This document shows, in pieces, positions 17,538 to 26,246 of a stretch of 64,000 nucleotides of DNA (its first letter is position 1; each line of letters starts with the position of its first letter). The DNA is from CAVSIS01 sp963814875 (lineage in GTDB: Bacteria; Acidobacteriota; Thermoanaerobaculia; Thermoanaerobaculales; Sulfomarinibacteraceae): contig CAWFFJ010000041.1 of the NCBI GenBank assembly GCA_963814875.1, positions 62,001 through 126,000 of the forward strand, written 5' to 3'. Made by a program: the position numbers and the translations under genes. A model generated the notes under the pieces. The model saw only the letters and a list, made by a program, of their open reading frames with translations. It did no database searches and was not told the origin of the DNA.

Positions 17538-18519
17538 CTCGGTCGCTGTCCGCGGTTCGCTGCGCGAAGAACTCCTCGAGGGCGCCGCGCAGGGCCTCGG
17601 CGTCGTCGAGCTCGCCGAGACGCCGACGCAGCACGCGGCCCTCGGGCAGGCCGCGGGTGTAGAGGCGCAGGAAGACCTTGATCGCGTGGACGAGCGCCCG
17701 GCCTTCGTAGGCCGCGGCGAGCAGATCGAGGTGACGGCTCGCCAAACTGCGGCGGTCCGCCACGGTCGGGTGCGGCGGCTCGCGTCCCTCGAGGCGCGCC
17801 GCAGCGGCGGCGAAGACCCACGGGTCGACCACCGCTGCGCGGCCGATCATCACCCCGTCGCAGCCCGTCTCCCGCACCATGCGCACGGCGTCGTCCCCGG
17901 TCTGGACGTCGCCGTTGCCGATCACCGGCACGGACAGGGTGGCCTTGAGCTCGCCGATCTGTCGCCAGTTGGCGCGGCCGCCGTACTGGACCGAGGCCGC
18001 CCGTGGGTGGAGCGTGACCCCGTTGACGCCTTCACCCTCGCACACCCGGGCGATCTCGAGGAAGCGCGGCTCCGAGGGCCGCAGCCCCGAGCGCAGCTTG
18101 ACCGTCAGCGGCAGGCCGGTCGCGGCGCGCATCGCCCGCACCAGCCGCGTGACCAGCTCGGGTCGAGCGAGCAGAGCCGCGCCGGCCCCGCCGCGCATGA
18201 CGGCGCGCGCGGGGCAGCCGAGGTTGAGGTCGCAAACGTCGGCGCCGGCGGCCTCGACCTGGCGCGCCGCCTCGGCCAGGGCCTCGGGACGGGTGCCGTA
18301 GACCTGGATCGCGATCGGATGCTCCTCGGGTGCGAAAACGAGCTTAGCGGCCTCCGCGGGGACCTCCCGAACCAGCGCCTCGGAGGAGACGAACTCAGTG
18401 GTGACCAGCCCGCAGCCGGGGAGGGAGCGCAGCAGGCGGCGCAGCGGCGAGTCCGTCAGCCCCGCCATCGGGGCCAGAACCAGGGGAGGGTCGACAGTCA
18501 GACCGGCCAGGTTGAACAC
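17524..18519 (-). CDS. dusB: tRNA-dihydrouridine synthase (DusB-type)
   Basis: A 331-aa FMN enzyme that reduces uridines in tRNA. Visible features: APMAGLTDSPLR at the FMN site, the catalytic Cys in LNLGCPARAVMRGGAGAALL, HPRAASVQYGG, GNGDVQTGDDA and CDGVMIGRAA. The N-terminal TIM barrel plus C-terminal helical domain gives the normal Dus length. The GTG start at 18519 has no Shine-Dalgarno but has TAGACT (18526-18531) 6 nt upstream, which suggests a leaderless mRNA. It converges with, and overlaps by 14 nt, the orphan 113-aa gene. Confidence 0.92.
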   Translation of the reverse strand: MFNLAGLTVDPPLVLAPMAGLTDSPLRRLLRSLPGCGLVTTEFVSSEALVREVPAEAAKLVFAPEEHPIAIQVYGTRPEALAEAARQVEAAGADVCDLNLGCPARAVMRGGAGAALLARPELVTRLVRAMRAATGLPLTVKLRSGLRPSEPRFLEIARVCEGEGVNGVTLHPRAASVQYGGRANWRQIGELKATLSVPVIGNGDVQTGDDAVRMVRETGCDGVMIGRAAVVDPWVFAAAAARLEGREPPHPTVADRRSLASRHLDLLAAAYEGRALVHAIKVFLRLYTRGLPEGRVLRRRLGELDDAEALRGALEEFFAQRTADSDRVNRD

Positions 18520-18620
18520 GGCACGAGTCTACCCGCGAAGGGGCGCCGCCAGCCTCTCGCGGTGCGCTACACTTCCCGCATCCGGCTCCCGCGCAGGGCC
18601 CGCCGGTGACGGAGGCGAGC

Positions 18621-19073
18621 ATGCAGTTTGCGGGTATCGACGAGATCCTCGACTTCGCCATTGCGCGCGAGGAGGAGGCGGCAGCACTGTACGCCTCCCT
18701 CGCCACGACCGTGGGCCGTCCCGGGATGCGCCAGGCCTTCCTCGAGTTTGCGGCCGAGGAGGGACGCCACAAGGCGCGGCTGATGCGCGTCAAGGCCGGC
18801 GAGATGCCGGCGGTGAGCCACGAGAAGGTGGTCAACCTCGGCATCGCCGAGCGGCTGGTCCCGGCCGAGCCGACGCCGAACATGACCTACGCCGAGGCGC
18901 TGCGCTTCGCGATGGAGGCGGAGAAGGCGGCCTTCCGGCTCTACACCGACCTCGCGGCCGCAACCGACGATCCCGGGCTGGTCGAGGTCTTCCGCTCTCT
19001 CGCGGCGGAGGAGGCCAAGCACAAGCTGCGTTTCGAGATCGAGTACGATGAGCATGTCTTGGAGGGAGTCTGA
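18621..19073 (+). CDS. Rubrerythrin-like ferritin-fold protein
   Basis: A 150-aa four-helix diiron protein. The two E...ExxH pairs are visible: REEEAAALY with EEGRHK, and EAEKAAFRLY with EEAKHK. There is no C-terminal rubredoxin domain, so it belongs to the short rubrerythrin-like class linked to peroxide or oxygen detoxification, or iron handling. ATG 18621 is chosen for the GGAGG 5 nt upstream; a GTG at 18606 is possible. A TACACT at 18568-18573 may be the promoter -10. A perfect hairpin directly follows the stop. Confidence 0.85.
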   Translation: MQFAGIDEILDFAIAREEEAAALYASLATTVGRPGMRQAFLEFAAEEGRHKARLMRVKAGEMPAVSHEKVVNLGIAERLVPAEPTPNMTYAEALRFAMEAEKAAFRLYTDLAAATDDPGLVEVFRSLAAEEAKHKLRFEIEYDEHVLEGV

Positions 19074-19095
19074 CTTCGGCCGCGTGCGGCCGAAG
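19074..19095 (+). terminator. Hairpin directly after the rubrerythrin-like gene
   Basis: Perfect 10-bp inverted repeat (19074-19083 with 19086-19095, loop GT) starting immediately after the TGA. There is no U-run, so termination efficiency is uncertain. Confidence 0.5.
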
Positions 19096-19269
19096 CAGCT
19101 TCCTCCAATCCATGCTTGTGAGGTCGGGTGACTACTGGTTCACTCCGGGTCGCTCATCCGTGAGGTTCGACTCGCGGCGGCGTGCACCATCTCCTGAGGA
19201 ACCAGGGGGGCCTTCGTCATGCTGGCCGCACCCTCGGCCACGGCGCCCGGCCGTGGGATCAGGGACGGC

Positions 19270-19368
19270 TCAGGTGGGGACCCCGAGGCGCGGCAGCACG
19301 ACCAGCTGCAGCAGCAGCCAGCCGCCGAGGATCAGCACCACTGGAAGCAGCTCGCCGAGCACGCTCAT
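19270..19368 (-). CDS. 32-residue single-helix membrane peptide at the end of the efflux operon
   Basis: The ORF is MSVLGELLPVVLILGGWLLL and a further 12 residues ending PRLGVPT: almost entirely one hydrophobic helix with a single basic residue near the end. Its ATG overlaps the stop of the PII-like gene (ATGA), which is strong evidence for translational coupling, and GAGGAG lies inside the upstream gene end as a ribosome site. Small membrane peptides that accompany RND pumps are known (AcrZ, 49 aa, and CusX/KdpF-like peptides), but this one shows no sequence match I recognise. A modulatory role on the pump is inference from position. Confidence 0.6.
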   Translation of the reverse strand: MSVLGELLPVVLILGGWLLLQLVVLPRLGVPT

Positions 19369-19649
19369 ATAATCTCCTCGACCCCCCAAACGATCATCTT
19401 CATCTTCTTCAAGCACGCTTGGCAGTAGGTCTTGATGTCCGTCATCAGGGTCTCGACCCGGTCCGCGGGCAAGACGGTAAAGATGATACTGGAGGTCTTG
19501 GGAAAGGCTCGACTGCCCATCCGAGTTCCGGTCTCTCCGACGCCGTGGACCTGCGGAACCTCTGTGTAGCCGACCACCTCGTGGCGGTTGAGGATGACCT
19601 CCAGCTCCTCCTTGTGCTTGCTGTCGACAATGATCATCAGGAGCTTCAT
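19365..19649 (-). CDS. PII-like protein of the metal/RND-efflux-associated group
   Basis: A 94-aa protein with the PII/CutA-like ferredoxin fold order: an N-terminal beta strand (KLLMIIVDSKHKEELEVIL), GYTEVPQVHGVGETG in the T-loop region, and a C-terminal strand. It lacks the uridylylation tyrosine motif and the BxxB nucleotide signature of GlnB. It carries CQACLKKMKM near the C-terminus, a likely metal- or thiol-sensing CxxC with Met residues. PII-like proteins of this type occur next to heavy-metal RND pumps. ATG 19649 has GGAGG at 6 nt. Role as a pump regulator or metal sensor is inference. Confidence 0.75.
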   Translation of the reverse strand: MKLLMIIVDSKHKEELEVILNRHEVVGYTEVPQVHGVGETGTRMGSRAFPKTSSIIFTVLPADRVETLMTDIKTYCQACLKKMKMIVWGVEEII

Positions 19650-19676
19650 CCGGGACCTCCTTCGCTCGCGGCCCGG

Positions 19677-19868
19677 TCAGCCTTCGCGCAGACCGAGCAT
19701 GCGGAAGATCGCCATCGCCGGGCACCAGCGGGTGAACGCCGACTGCAGCAGGTTGAGGCCGACGAAGGCCGTCAGCACGAACCAGTAGGGATGGACCCAG
19801 ATCCCGAGCGCGAGGCTGAGCAGGATCATGAACCCGGCCAGGGCCCGCAACGCTTCGTTGACCGTCAT
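19677..19868 (-). CDS. DUF2892 (YgaP-type) two-helix membrane protein
   Basis: A 63-aa inner-membrane protein: NEALRALAGFMILLSLALGI forms the first helix, VLTAFVGLNLLQSAF the second, followed by RWCPAMAIFRMLG, the cysteine-containing motif typical of DUF2892/YgaP transmembrane modules. AAAGGAG precedes ATG 19868. It lies 66 nt downstream of the RND permease and 27 nt upstream of the PII-like gene, so it is part of the efflux operon. Function is unknown. Confidence 0.8.
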   Translation of the reverse strand: MTVNEALRALAGFMILLSLALGIWVHPYWFVLTAFVGLNLLQSAFTRWCPAMAIFRMLGLREG

Positions 19869-19934
19869 CTCAGGCTCCTTTCTTGCCGGGGTGGCAGGGC
19901 GCCCCGCCCCGGTCGCCGCCGAGGGGCGTTGAGG

Positions 19935-22900
19935 TCACTCCTCGTCCTGGTCCGGTAGATGCACGACCTTACCCGGACCGACCGTCTTCAGGTACATGAA
20001 GTAGAGCAGGGGGATCACGACCAGGGTCAGCATGGTCGCGACCACGACGCCGGAGATCAGCGACACCGCGAGGCCCTGGAAGATCGGGTCGAGGTAGATC
20101 ACCGCCCCGCCCACGACCAGCGCCGCCGCGGTCAGCACGATCGGCCGGAATCGAACCGCTCCGGCCTTGATCACCGCGTCCTCCAGGCTCTCGCCGGCTT
20201 CCAGCTCGAGGTTGACGAAGTCCACCAGGAGGATCGAGTTGCGTACGATGACGCCGGCCAGAGCGATGAAGCCGATCATCGAGGTGGCGGTGAAGAACAC
20301 GCCCAGGACCCCGTGCGCGGGGAGGATCCCGATCAGGGTCAGCGGGATCGGCGCCATGATGATGAACGGGGTCACGAACGAGCGGAACCAGCCCACCACC
20401 AGGACGTAGATGAGGACCATCACCGCGGCGAAGGCGATGCCCATGTCGCGGAACACCTCGTAGGTGATCTGCCACTCCCCGTCCCACTTCATGATGTAGC
20501 GGCTGCTGTCGTCTGGCATGTGGGTGGAGATGATCGGCAGCTTCTCGCCGAGCGGCGTGACGATGTCCGAGAGCCGGTCCTCCATGTTCAGGATCGCGTA
20601 CACCGGCGCCTCGGCGGCTCCGGAGACCTCGCCCGTCACGTAGGTCACGGGCTGAAGGTTCTTGTGGTAGCGGAAGCGCTCACGGCGGCTGGAGACCACG
20701 TTCGCGATCTCCGACAGCGGCACCATGCGGCCGTCGCCGGCGTGCACCGTGAGCTGCAGCAGGTCGTCGAGGTGCGAGCGCTGCACACGGTCGAGACGGA
20801 GCACGATCGGCACCGGCTCGCGCGCGGCCTGGACGTGGATCAGCCCCGCGTCGGCGCCGGACAGGGCGACCCGCAAGGTGCGCACGACCTGCTCGGGGGT
20901 CACGCCGGAGCGGATCGCCTTCTCGCGGTCGACCCGGACCTCCCAGGAGTCCGCCGGGGCCTCGACCATCCAGTCGACGTCGACCACCCCGTCGGTCGAC
21001 TCGAAGACCTGCTTGACCTTGTCCGCGACCTCGAGCCGCCCCTCCAGGGTCGGACCGTAGACCTCCGCGACCAGGGTCGCGATCACCGGCGGACCCGGCG
21101 GCACCTCGGTGACCTTGACGTTGACCCCGAGTCGCTTCCCGATCGGGTCGACCAGGGCGCGGATGTGCTTGGCCAGCTCGTGCGAGTCCGTACTGCGCAG
21201 GCTCTTCTCGACCAGGTTGACCTGGATATCGGCGACGTTGCCCCCGGAGCGCAGGAAGTAGTGGCGCACGAGACCGTTGAAGTTGAACGGCGCGGAGGTG
21301 CCGACATAGATCTGGTAGTCGGTGACCTCGGGCAGGTTGCGGAACACCGACGCGATCTCGCGCGCCGCGGCGTTGGTCTGTTCCAGCGTGGTCCCCTCCG
21401 GGGCGTCGATCACGATCTGGAGCTCGGACTTGTTGTCGAACGGAAGCATCTTCACCGTGACGAAGCCGACCGCGACCGTCACCATCGAGATCACGAGCAG
21501 GACGGCGACGGCGGCCAGCAATGTCCAGCGCAAGGAGCGCGAACGGATGAGCGGCGTCATCACCCGGCTGTAGAGCCGCAGCAGGCGGGTCTCCTCCGGG
21601 GTCTGTTGATCGGGGCCTTCGGCGGCGTGGTCCAGCTCCGCCTCCGCCTTGCGGTGGAAGAGCCTGAAGGTGAGCCACGGCGAGATCACGAACGCCACCA
21701 TCAACGAGAACAGCATCGCCGCCGAGGCGTTGATCGGGATCGGGCGCATGTAGGGCCCCATCAGGCCGCTGACGAAGGCCAGCGGAAGCAACGCCGCGAT
21801 CACGGCGAAGGTCGCCAGGATGGTCGGGTTGCCGACCTCGTCGACGGCGTAGACGGTGGCCAGGCGCGGGTGTGCCCAACGCAGCTCGTAGTGGCGGTGG
21901 ATGTTCTCCACCACCACGATCGCGTCGTCGACCAGGATGCCGATCGAGAAGATGAGCGCGAATAGGGTCACGCGGTTCAAGGTGTAGCCGAAGAAGTACG
22001 ATGCCGCGATGGTCAGGGCGAGGGTCACCGGAACCGCGACCGCGACCACCACGGCCTCCCGCCGGCCGAGGGCGAATCCCATGAAGATCACCACCGCGAG
22101 GGTCGCGATCAGCATGTGTTCGATGAGCTCGTTGGACTTCTCGTTGGCGGTGAAACCGTAGTCGCGAGTCTTGGTGACCTCGATCTCGGACGGGAGCAGG
22201 GTGCCGCGCAACCGCGCCACCTGAGCGTCGAGGTCGCGGACGAGCTCGACCGCGTTGGTGCCCGGTTTTTTCGCGATCGCGAGGGTCACCGCCGGGGTGT
22301 CGATCCCAGCGCGCTCGATGCCCTTCTCCGGCGCCGACGGGCCGCTGCCCATCCAGACGTAGGTCGACGGCTCCTCCGGCCCATCGGTCACGGTGGCGAC
22401 GTCCTTGAGGTAGACGGGACGCCCGTCGTAGACGCCGACCACGACGTCACCGACGTCGGCTGCGTCGTTCAGGAACTCACCGACGTCGACCTCGACCTCG
22501 CGGTTGAGGGTGTCAGCGGTACCGGCCGGGAGACGCCAGTTGAAGCTGCCCAGCGCCTGGTAGGTCTGGAGGATCGAGACATTGAACCCGGACAGGCGCT
22601 CGCGGTCGAAGTTGACCCGCACCACCCGACGCTGGCCCCCGAGCACCCACACCTGAGCCACCCGCGGATGACGCGTGAACTCGACCTTGAGCTCGTCGGC
22701 GACGCGGCGCAGCTCGGTCGAACCGGCATGCTCGCTCCACAGCGTGTAGGCCACCGCCGGCACGTCGTCGATGGTGCGCGGCTTGACCACCGGCGGCATC
22801 ATCCCGGGCGGCATCGTGTCCATCGCGGAGGCGATCTTGGCGTGGACGCGAACCGCGGCCTGGTCGGGATCGGTCCCAACCAGGAAGCGCACGATGATGA

Positions 22901-23306
22901 TCCCGCCCGAGGGCTGGGAGGTCGAGTAGATGTAGTCCACGTTCCCGATCTCGTAGAGCAGCTTCTCCAGCGGCGTGATGGCGCGGGTCTCGACCTCTTC
23001 AGCAGTGGCGCCGGGGTAGCCGACCATCACGTCGATCATCGGGACTTTGATCTGCGGCTCCTCCTCGCGCGGGGTGATGAGCACGGCGAAGGCGCCGAGC
23101 AGCAGCGAGAACACCACCAGCAGTGGGGTCAGCTTCGACTCGAGGAAGGCCTTGGCGATCCGCCCGGAGGCTCCGAGCGGGCGATTGGTCATTTTCAGAC
23201 GCAACGCCTCGCGTCGGGCCTCCTCGATCTCGCGCCGGACCGCGGCCTCGTCCCGTGTCGGGAGGGCCGGGTCGGTCTGGGGAGAGCGGGGGTCGCGCTC
23301 GCTCAT
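19935..23306 (-). CDS. RND efflux permease subunit (AcrB/CusA superfamily)
   Basis: A 1123-aa proton-driven inner-membrane pump. It has 12 expected membrane helices with the two-fold RND repeat: a large periplasmic porter loop after helix 1 (VGYPGATAEEVETRAITPLE, MPPGMMPPVVKP) and another after helix 7. Helix 4 carries FALIFSIGILVDDAIVVVENI with the paired Asp residues of the proton relay. The first 45 residues are an extra cytoplasmic tail. The ATG overlaps the adaptor stop (ATGA). With the adaptor and TolC genes it forms a complete tripartite pump. The linked PII-like CxxC protein hints at metal or thiol stress, but drug export is equally possible on sequence alone. Confidence 0.92.
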   Translation of the reverse strand: MSERDPRSPQTDPALPTRDEAAVRREIEEARREALRLKMTNRPLGASGRIAKAFLESKLTPLLVVFSLLLGAFAVLITPREEEPQIKVPMIDVMVGYPGATAEEVETRAITPLEKLLYEIGNVDYIYSTSQPSGGIIIVRFLVGTDPDQAAVRVHAKIASAMDTMPPGMMPPVVKPRTIDDVPAVAYTLWSEHAGSTELRRVADELKVEFTRHPRVAQVWVLGGQRRVVRVNFDRERLSGFNVSILQTYQALGSFNWRLPAGTADTLNREVEVDVGEFLNDAADVGDVVVGVYDGRPVYLKDVATVTDGPEEPSTYVWMGSGPSAPEKGIERAGIDTPAVTLAIAKKPGTNAVELVRDLDAQVARLRGTLLPSEIEVTKTRDYGFTANEKSNELIEHMLIATLAVVIFMGFALGRREAVVVAVAVPVTLALTIAASYFFGYTLNRVTLFALIFSIGILVDDAIVVVENIHRHYELRWAHPRLATVYAVDEVGNPTILATFAVIAALLPLAFVSGLMGPYMRPIPINASAAMLFSLMVAFVISPWLTFRLFHRKAEAELDHAAEGPDQQTPEETRLLRLYSRVMTPLIRSRSLRWTLLAAVAVLLVISMVTVAVGFVTVKMLPFDNKSELQIVIDAPEGTTLEQTNAAAREIASVFRNLPEVTDYQIYVGTSAPFNFNGLVRHYFLRSGGNVADIQVNLVEKSLRSTDSHELAKHIRALVDPIGKRLGVNVKVTEVPPGPPVIATLVAEVYGPTLEGRLEVADKVKQVFESTDGVVDVDWMVEAPADSWEVRVDREKAIRSGVTPEQVVRTLRVALSGADAGLIHVQAAREPVPIVLRLDRVQRSHLDDLLQLTVHAGDGRMVPLSEIANVVSSRRERFRYHKNLQPVTYVTGEVSGAAEAPVYAILNMEDRLSDIVTPLGEKLPIISTHMPDDSSRYIMKWDGEWQITYEVFRDMGIAFAAVMVLIYVLVVGWFRSFVTPFIIMAPIPLTLIGILPAHGVLGVFFTATSMIGFIALAGVIVRNSILLVDFVNLELEAGESLEDAVIKAGAVRFRPIVLTAAALVVGGAVIYLDPIFQGLAVSLISGVVVATMLTLVVIPLLYFMYLKTVGPGKVVHLPDQDEE

Positions 23307-24385
23307 GAGATCACCTCCACCGGGGTGCCGTCGGCGAGCGGACCGGGAGCGTCGACCACCACGGGGTCGCCCTCGTCGAGACCCGAGAGGACCTCGATGC
23401 GTCCGTCGGCAAGGGTGCGCCCTGTGGTCACGGCGCGGGTCCGCGCGGTGCCGTTCTCGCCCCGGATCACGACCAGATCGAGGCCGCCTCGGTGGTGTAC
23501 GGCACCCGCCGGCACCACCAGAAGGTCGGTGCCGTCGCCGGGCAGGCTGGCACGGCCGCTGACGCCCGACAGCACCTCGGTGTTGCCAAGGCCGGCCTTG
23601 ATGATGAAGGTGTGGGTTGCGGGATCGGCGGACGGGACGATCTCCTGCACCGCGCCCGGAACGGCGGCGAGGTCGGGTCGGTTGTCGAAGCGGATGTCGA
23701 GGACCTGGCCGACGTGCACGCGCCGAATGTCGGCCTCACGCACGGTCAGCCAGATCTTGCTCCCGGACAGGGACTCGACCTGGACCAGCGGTCGTCCGGG
23801 CGCGGCAAGGTCGCCGACCTCGACCATCCGGTTCACCACCCGGGCGTTGAACGGGGACCGCACCTCGGCGTCGCCGGCCACTGAGCTCGCCGATTGGACA
23901 GCACCTTCGGCCTGCTTGACGGCACCCTTCGCCTGATCGAACTGCATCCTGGCCATGTCGAGCTCGACGTCGGAGGCCGCGCCGGTGGCGTGGAGCCGCT
24001 CGTAGCGCTGGAAGTTCTTTTCGGCCAAGGCGAGGGCGGCCTGTGCCTGGGCGAGCGCGCCCTTGGCCTGCGAAACCTGGCCGTCAATGGTCTGGGGAGC
24101 AATGTTGACCAGCACGTCGTCCTTCTTGACGAGGTCGCCCGCATCGACGGCGACCGCCACCACCGGGCCGACCACTCGGCTCGAGACGAATGCTTGCCGG
24201 GCAGGCTGGACGAGACCGTAGATCTCGATCGGCTTGGACTCGTGGATGCGCTCCACGGAAATGATCCGGCTCTTGACCGGCTGGAGATCGACGGTGGCCT
24301 GTTCCGGCTCGCCACCGTGACAACCCACCACGACGGCGGCTGCGGAGACGGTGGTGACGAGGATGAGAGTGCGTAGGGTCGTCAT
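23303..24385 (-). CDS. RND adaptor (membrane-fusion) lipoprotein
   Basis: A 360-aa periplasmic adaptor linking pump and TolC channel. It has a lipoprotein-type signal (VVVGC, acylated Cys about residue 22), a split lipoyl/barrel-sandwich domain (VGPVVAVAVDAGDLVKKDD and RSPFNARVVNRMVEVGDLA), an alpha-helical hairpin between them (about residues 95-165, Ala/Gln-rich) and a beta-barrel and membrane-proximal domain. Both ends overlap neighbouring genes by 4 nt (ATGA), giving strict coupling. Confidence 0.9.
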   Translation of the reverse strand: MTTLRTLILVTTVSAAAVVVGCHGGEPEQATVDLQPVKSRIISVERIHESKPIEIYGLVQPARQAFVSSRVVGPVVAVAVDAGDLVKKDDVLVNIAPQTIDGQVSQAKGALAQAQAALALAEKNFQRYERLHATGAASDVELDMARMQFDQAKGAVKQAEGAVQSASSVAGDAEVRSPFNARVVNRMVEVGDLAAPGRPLVQVESLSGSKIWLTVREADIRRVHVGQVLDIRFDNRPDLAAVPGAVQEIVPSADPATHTFIIKAGLGNTEVLSGVSGRASLPGDGTDLLVVPAGAVHHRGGLDLVVIRGENGTARTRAVTTGRTLADGRIEVLSGLDEGDPVVVDAPGPLADGTPVEVIS

Positions 24386-25731
24386 GACGGGTCCTCCGAA
24401 GGATGGGCGAGCTCGACGAGTGATGCGCCCGACGCGAAGTACAGCGAGTAGGTGGAGAGTGCAACGTCGTAGCGCGCCACGAGCTCGCGGGTCTCGGCCT
24501 CGCGCAGCGCGGTTTCGGTATCGAGCAGGTCAATCATCTTGTCCAACCCCTGGCGGAAGCGCTCCTCGGTCACGCGCAGCGCCTCGCGAGCGGAGTCGAG
24601 CGAGGCCTGCGCCGTCTCGTGGCGCGACCGCGCGTTCGCGAGCTCCTGCCACGCCTGGCGGACCTGGAGACGGATGCCCTCCTCGAAGCGGTGGACATCG
24701 GCCTCGTAGGCGGCGGTGTCGTGACGCGTCGCGGTCAGCGCCTCGCGGTCGGCTCCGCCCCGGAAGAGGTTGATCTTGGCCACTGCCATCAGGGTCGAAG
24801 AGTCACCGTGGGACCCGAAGATCGTGTCGTCGTAGAGATCGTAGCGACCGACCACGGCGATCTCGGGCAGGAAGCCGGAACGGGCGACTTTCTCCTCGAG
24901 ACGACCTGCCTCGAGCTTGCTTCGCGCCGCCTCGAGGTCGCGGCGCTGGTCGAGGGCCGCCGTCAGCCAGCTATCGAGCCGAGGTGCGACCGGAGGTTGG
25001 GGCGGCAGTGGGGCCAGCGACCACTGGCGATTCTGGTCGACGCCCATCTGGAAGTTGAGCGCCGCCAGCGCGAGCTCGGCGCCGGTGCTCGCCTGGGCAA
25101 CCAGCTCGTCCATCTGGGCGAGGTAGACCTCGGCCTTGAGCACCTCTGCCTTGACGATGAGGCCCTCCGTGGCGTACTGCTGGGCCAGCTTGACGTGGGC
25201 TGCGGTGGTGTCGCGCGCGGTCGTCAGCAGACCGAGGTAGTCCCTCGCCTTGGCGAGGTTGATGAATGCTGTCGAGGTGTCGAAGGCGACCTTCTCGGTC
25301 GCATGGCTGGCGTTGAGGCCCTCTGCCGTCGCCATCAGCTCGGCCTGCGAGACGCGGGAGGACAGCTTGCCGCCGGTGTAGAGCGGCTGGGTCACCTCGA
25401 GGCGGGTCATCCAGGTGTTCAGCGAGTCCGGGTTGTTGGGGTCGCCCTGGACGAAGCTCCCGAAATCGAAGCGCTTCTGGTTGAGCTGGAGGGCGAACGC
25501 CTCGGCCGGGCTATCGGTCCGGTTGAACATCTCGGTCAGGTCGATGCTCGGCAGCCGGAAACCCTTTGCCTGCTTGGAGCGGGCCGCCGCAGCCTCCGCG
25601 GTAGACCGCGCCGAGCCCACCGCGGGACTGTGTTCGAGGGCCGTCCCGACGGCCGCCGGGAGCGTCAGCTCCTCGGCCCCGGCGACGGTGACCTGCAGGG
25701 CGGCCACGAGAGCTACTGTTATCCATCGCAT
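24382..25731 (-). CDS. TolC-family outer-membrane efflux protein
   Basis: A 449-aa precursor with a signal peptide (MRWITVALVAALQVTVAGA) and two outer-membrane-efflux repeats rich in long helices (SARSTAEAAAARSKQAKGF, VSQAELMATAEGLNAS; then LEAARSKLEAGRLEEKVARS, GIRLQVRQAWQELANARSR). ATG 25731 is preceded by GAGGAGG at 7 nt; the in-frame upstream extension would cross the promoter and is rejected. It is the first gene of the efflux operon and gives the outer-membrane exit duct. Confidence 0.88.
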   Translation of the reverse strand: MRWITVALVAALQVTVAGAEELTLPAAVGTALEHSPAVGSARSTAEAAAARSKQAKGFRLPSIDLTEMFNRTDSPAEAFALQLNQKRFDFGSFVQGDPNNPDSLNTWMTRLEVTQPLYTGGKLSSRVSQAELMATAEGLNASHATEKVAFDTSTAFINLAKARDYLGLLTTARDTTAAHVKLAQQYATEGLIVKAEVLKAEVYLAQMDELVAQASTGAELALAALNFQMGVDQNRQWSLAPLPPQPPVAPRLDSWLTAALDQRRDLEAARSKLEAGRLEEKVARSGFLPEIAVVGRYDLYDDTIFGSHGDSSTLMAVAKINLFRGGADREALTATRHDTAAYEADVHRFEEGIRLQVRQAWQELANARSRHETAQASLDSAREALRVTEERFRQGLDKMIDLLDTETALREAETRELVARYDVALSTYSLYFASGASLVELAHPSEDPS

Positions 25732-25762
25732 CGGCAGCCTCCTCACAAAATAACCATTTAGG

Positions 25763-25791
25763 AATATACGAAAGTGTTGAGCCCGTGTCAA
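25763..25791 (-). promoter_or_regulatory. Consensus sigma-70 promoter of the efflux operon
   Basis: On the minus strand TTGACA (25786-25791) and TATATT (25763-25768) are 17 nt apart, an almost perfect housekeeping promoter, embedded in the only AT-rich stretch nearby. The leader to the tolC ATG is about 25 nt. Such a strong promoter suggests that repression, rather than activation, sets expression. No clear palindrome overlaps it. Confidence 0.85.
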
Positions 25792-26197
25792 CCCCCCGAT
25801 CACGCCCATTCCTGGTCGAACCCTCGAGAGCTCCGAGCTGGGGCCGGTGTGCGCCCGGTCGCGTGACGACTGTGCTCACGCTCCATCATCGGTTCTTGAG
25901 ATTAACGGCGCAAGGGAAAGGCGAGAGGCGGGACTCTGGCGAGAGCAGCAGCCGTTCCCAGTCCTGACCCACACTGTTCACCAGGCATCTCCTGCGGCCG
26001 GCGACGCGCCGCACTCGGCAGCGTTTTCTCCCCTCGGGATGCTCAGCAACCTGTGAGTGCTGCTCCGCACCCCTCGGGACGAAAACCCCAGTGCCCACAG
26101 CGCCTCGCCGGCCAGGTGCCAATCCTCGGTGACACATGCAGGCCATCACCAGGTCATGTCGCGAGGGTGCCGAGGCGCCCGCCAGCGATGACACACG
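25792..26197. other. Intergenic region without a supported gene
   Basis: About 400 bp between the efflux promoter and the peroxiredoxin 3' end. Several short ORFs cross it on both strands, but none has a ribosome site, a recognisable domain or the codon bias of the neighbours. I see no RNA gene or repeat. Confidence 0.5.
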
Positions 26198-26223
26198 CAG
26201 GCCGCCGCAGGGGCGGCGGCCTG
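26198..26223 (-). terminator. Hairpin downstream of the peroxiredoxin gene
   Basis: Perfect 11-bp stem (26198-26208 with 26213-26223) and AGGG loop, 24 nt after the peroxiredoxin stop on the minus strand. There is no U-tract, so it is a probable but not certain terminator. Confidence 0.55.
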
Positions 26224-26246
26224 TGGACGTGTCAATCGGACCGCTG

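Noticed and set aside
19105..19190. tRNA-like stretch with a GGTTCGACTC T-loop-like motif and a following ACCA
   Set aside because: The T-stem does not pair and no matching acceptor strand exists upstream.
19959..21965. 668-codon open frame antisense to the RND permease
   Set aside because: Rich in His, Asp and Arg as expected for antisense of a GC-rich gene; the permease frame is unambiguous.
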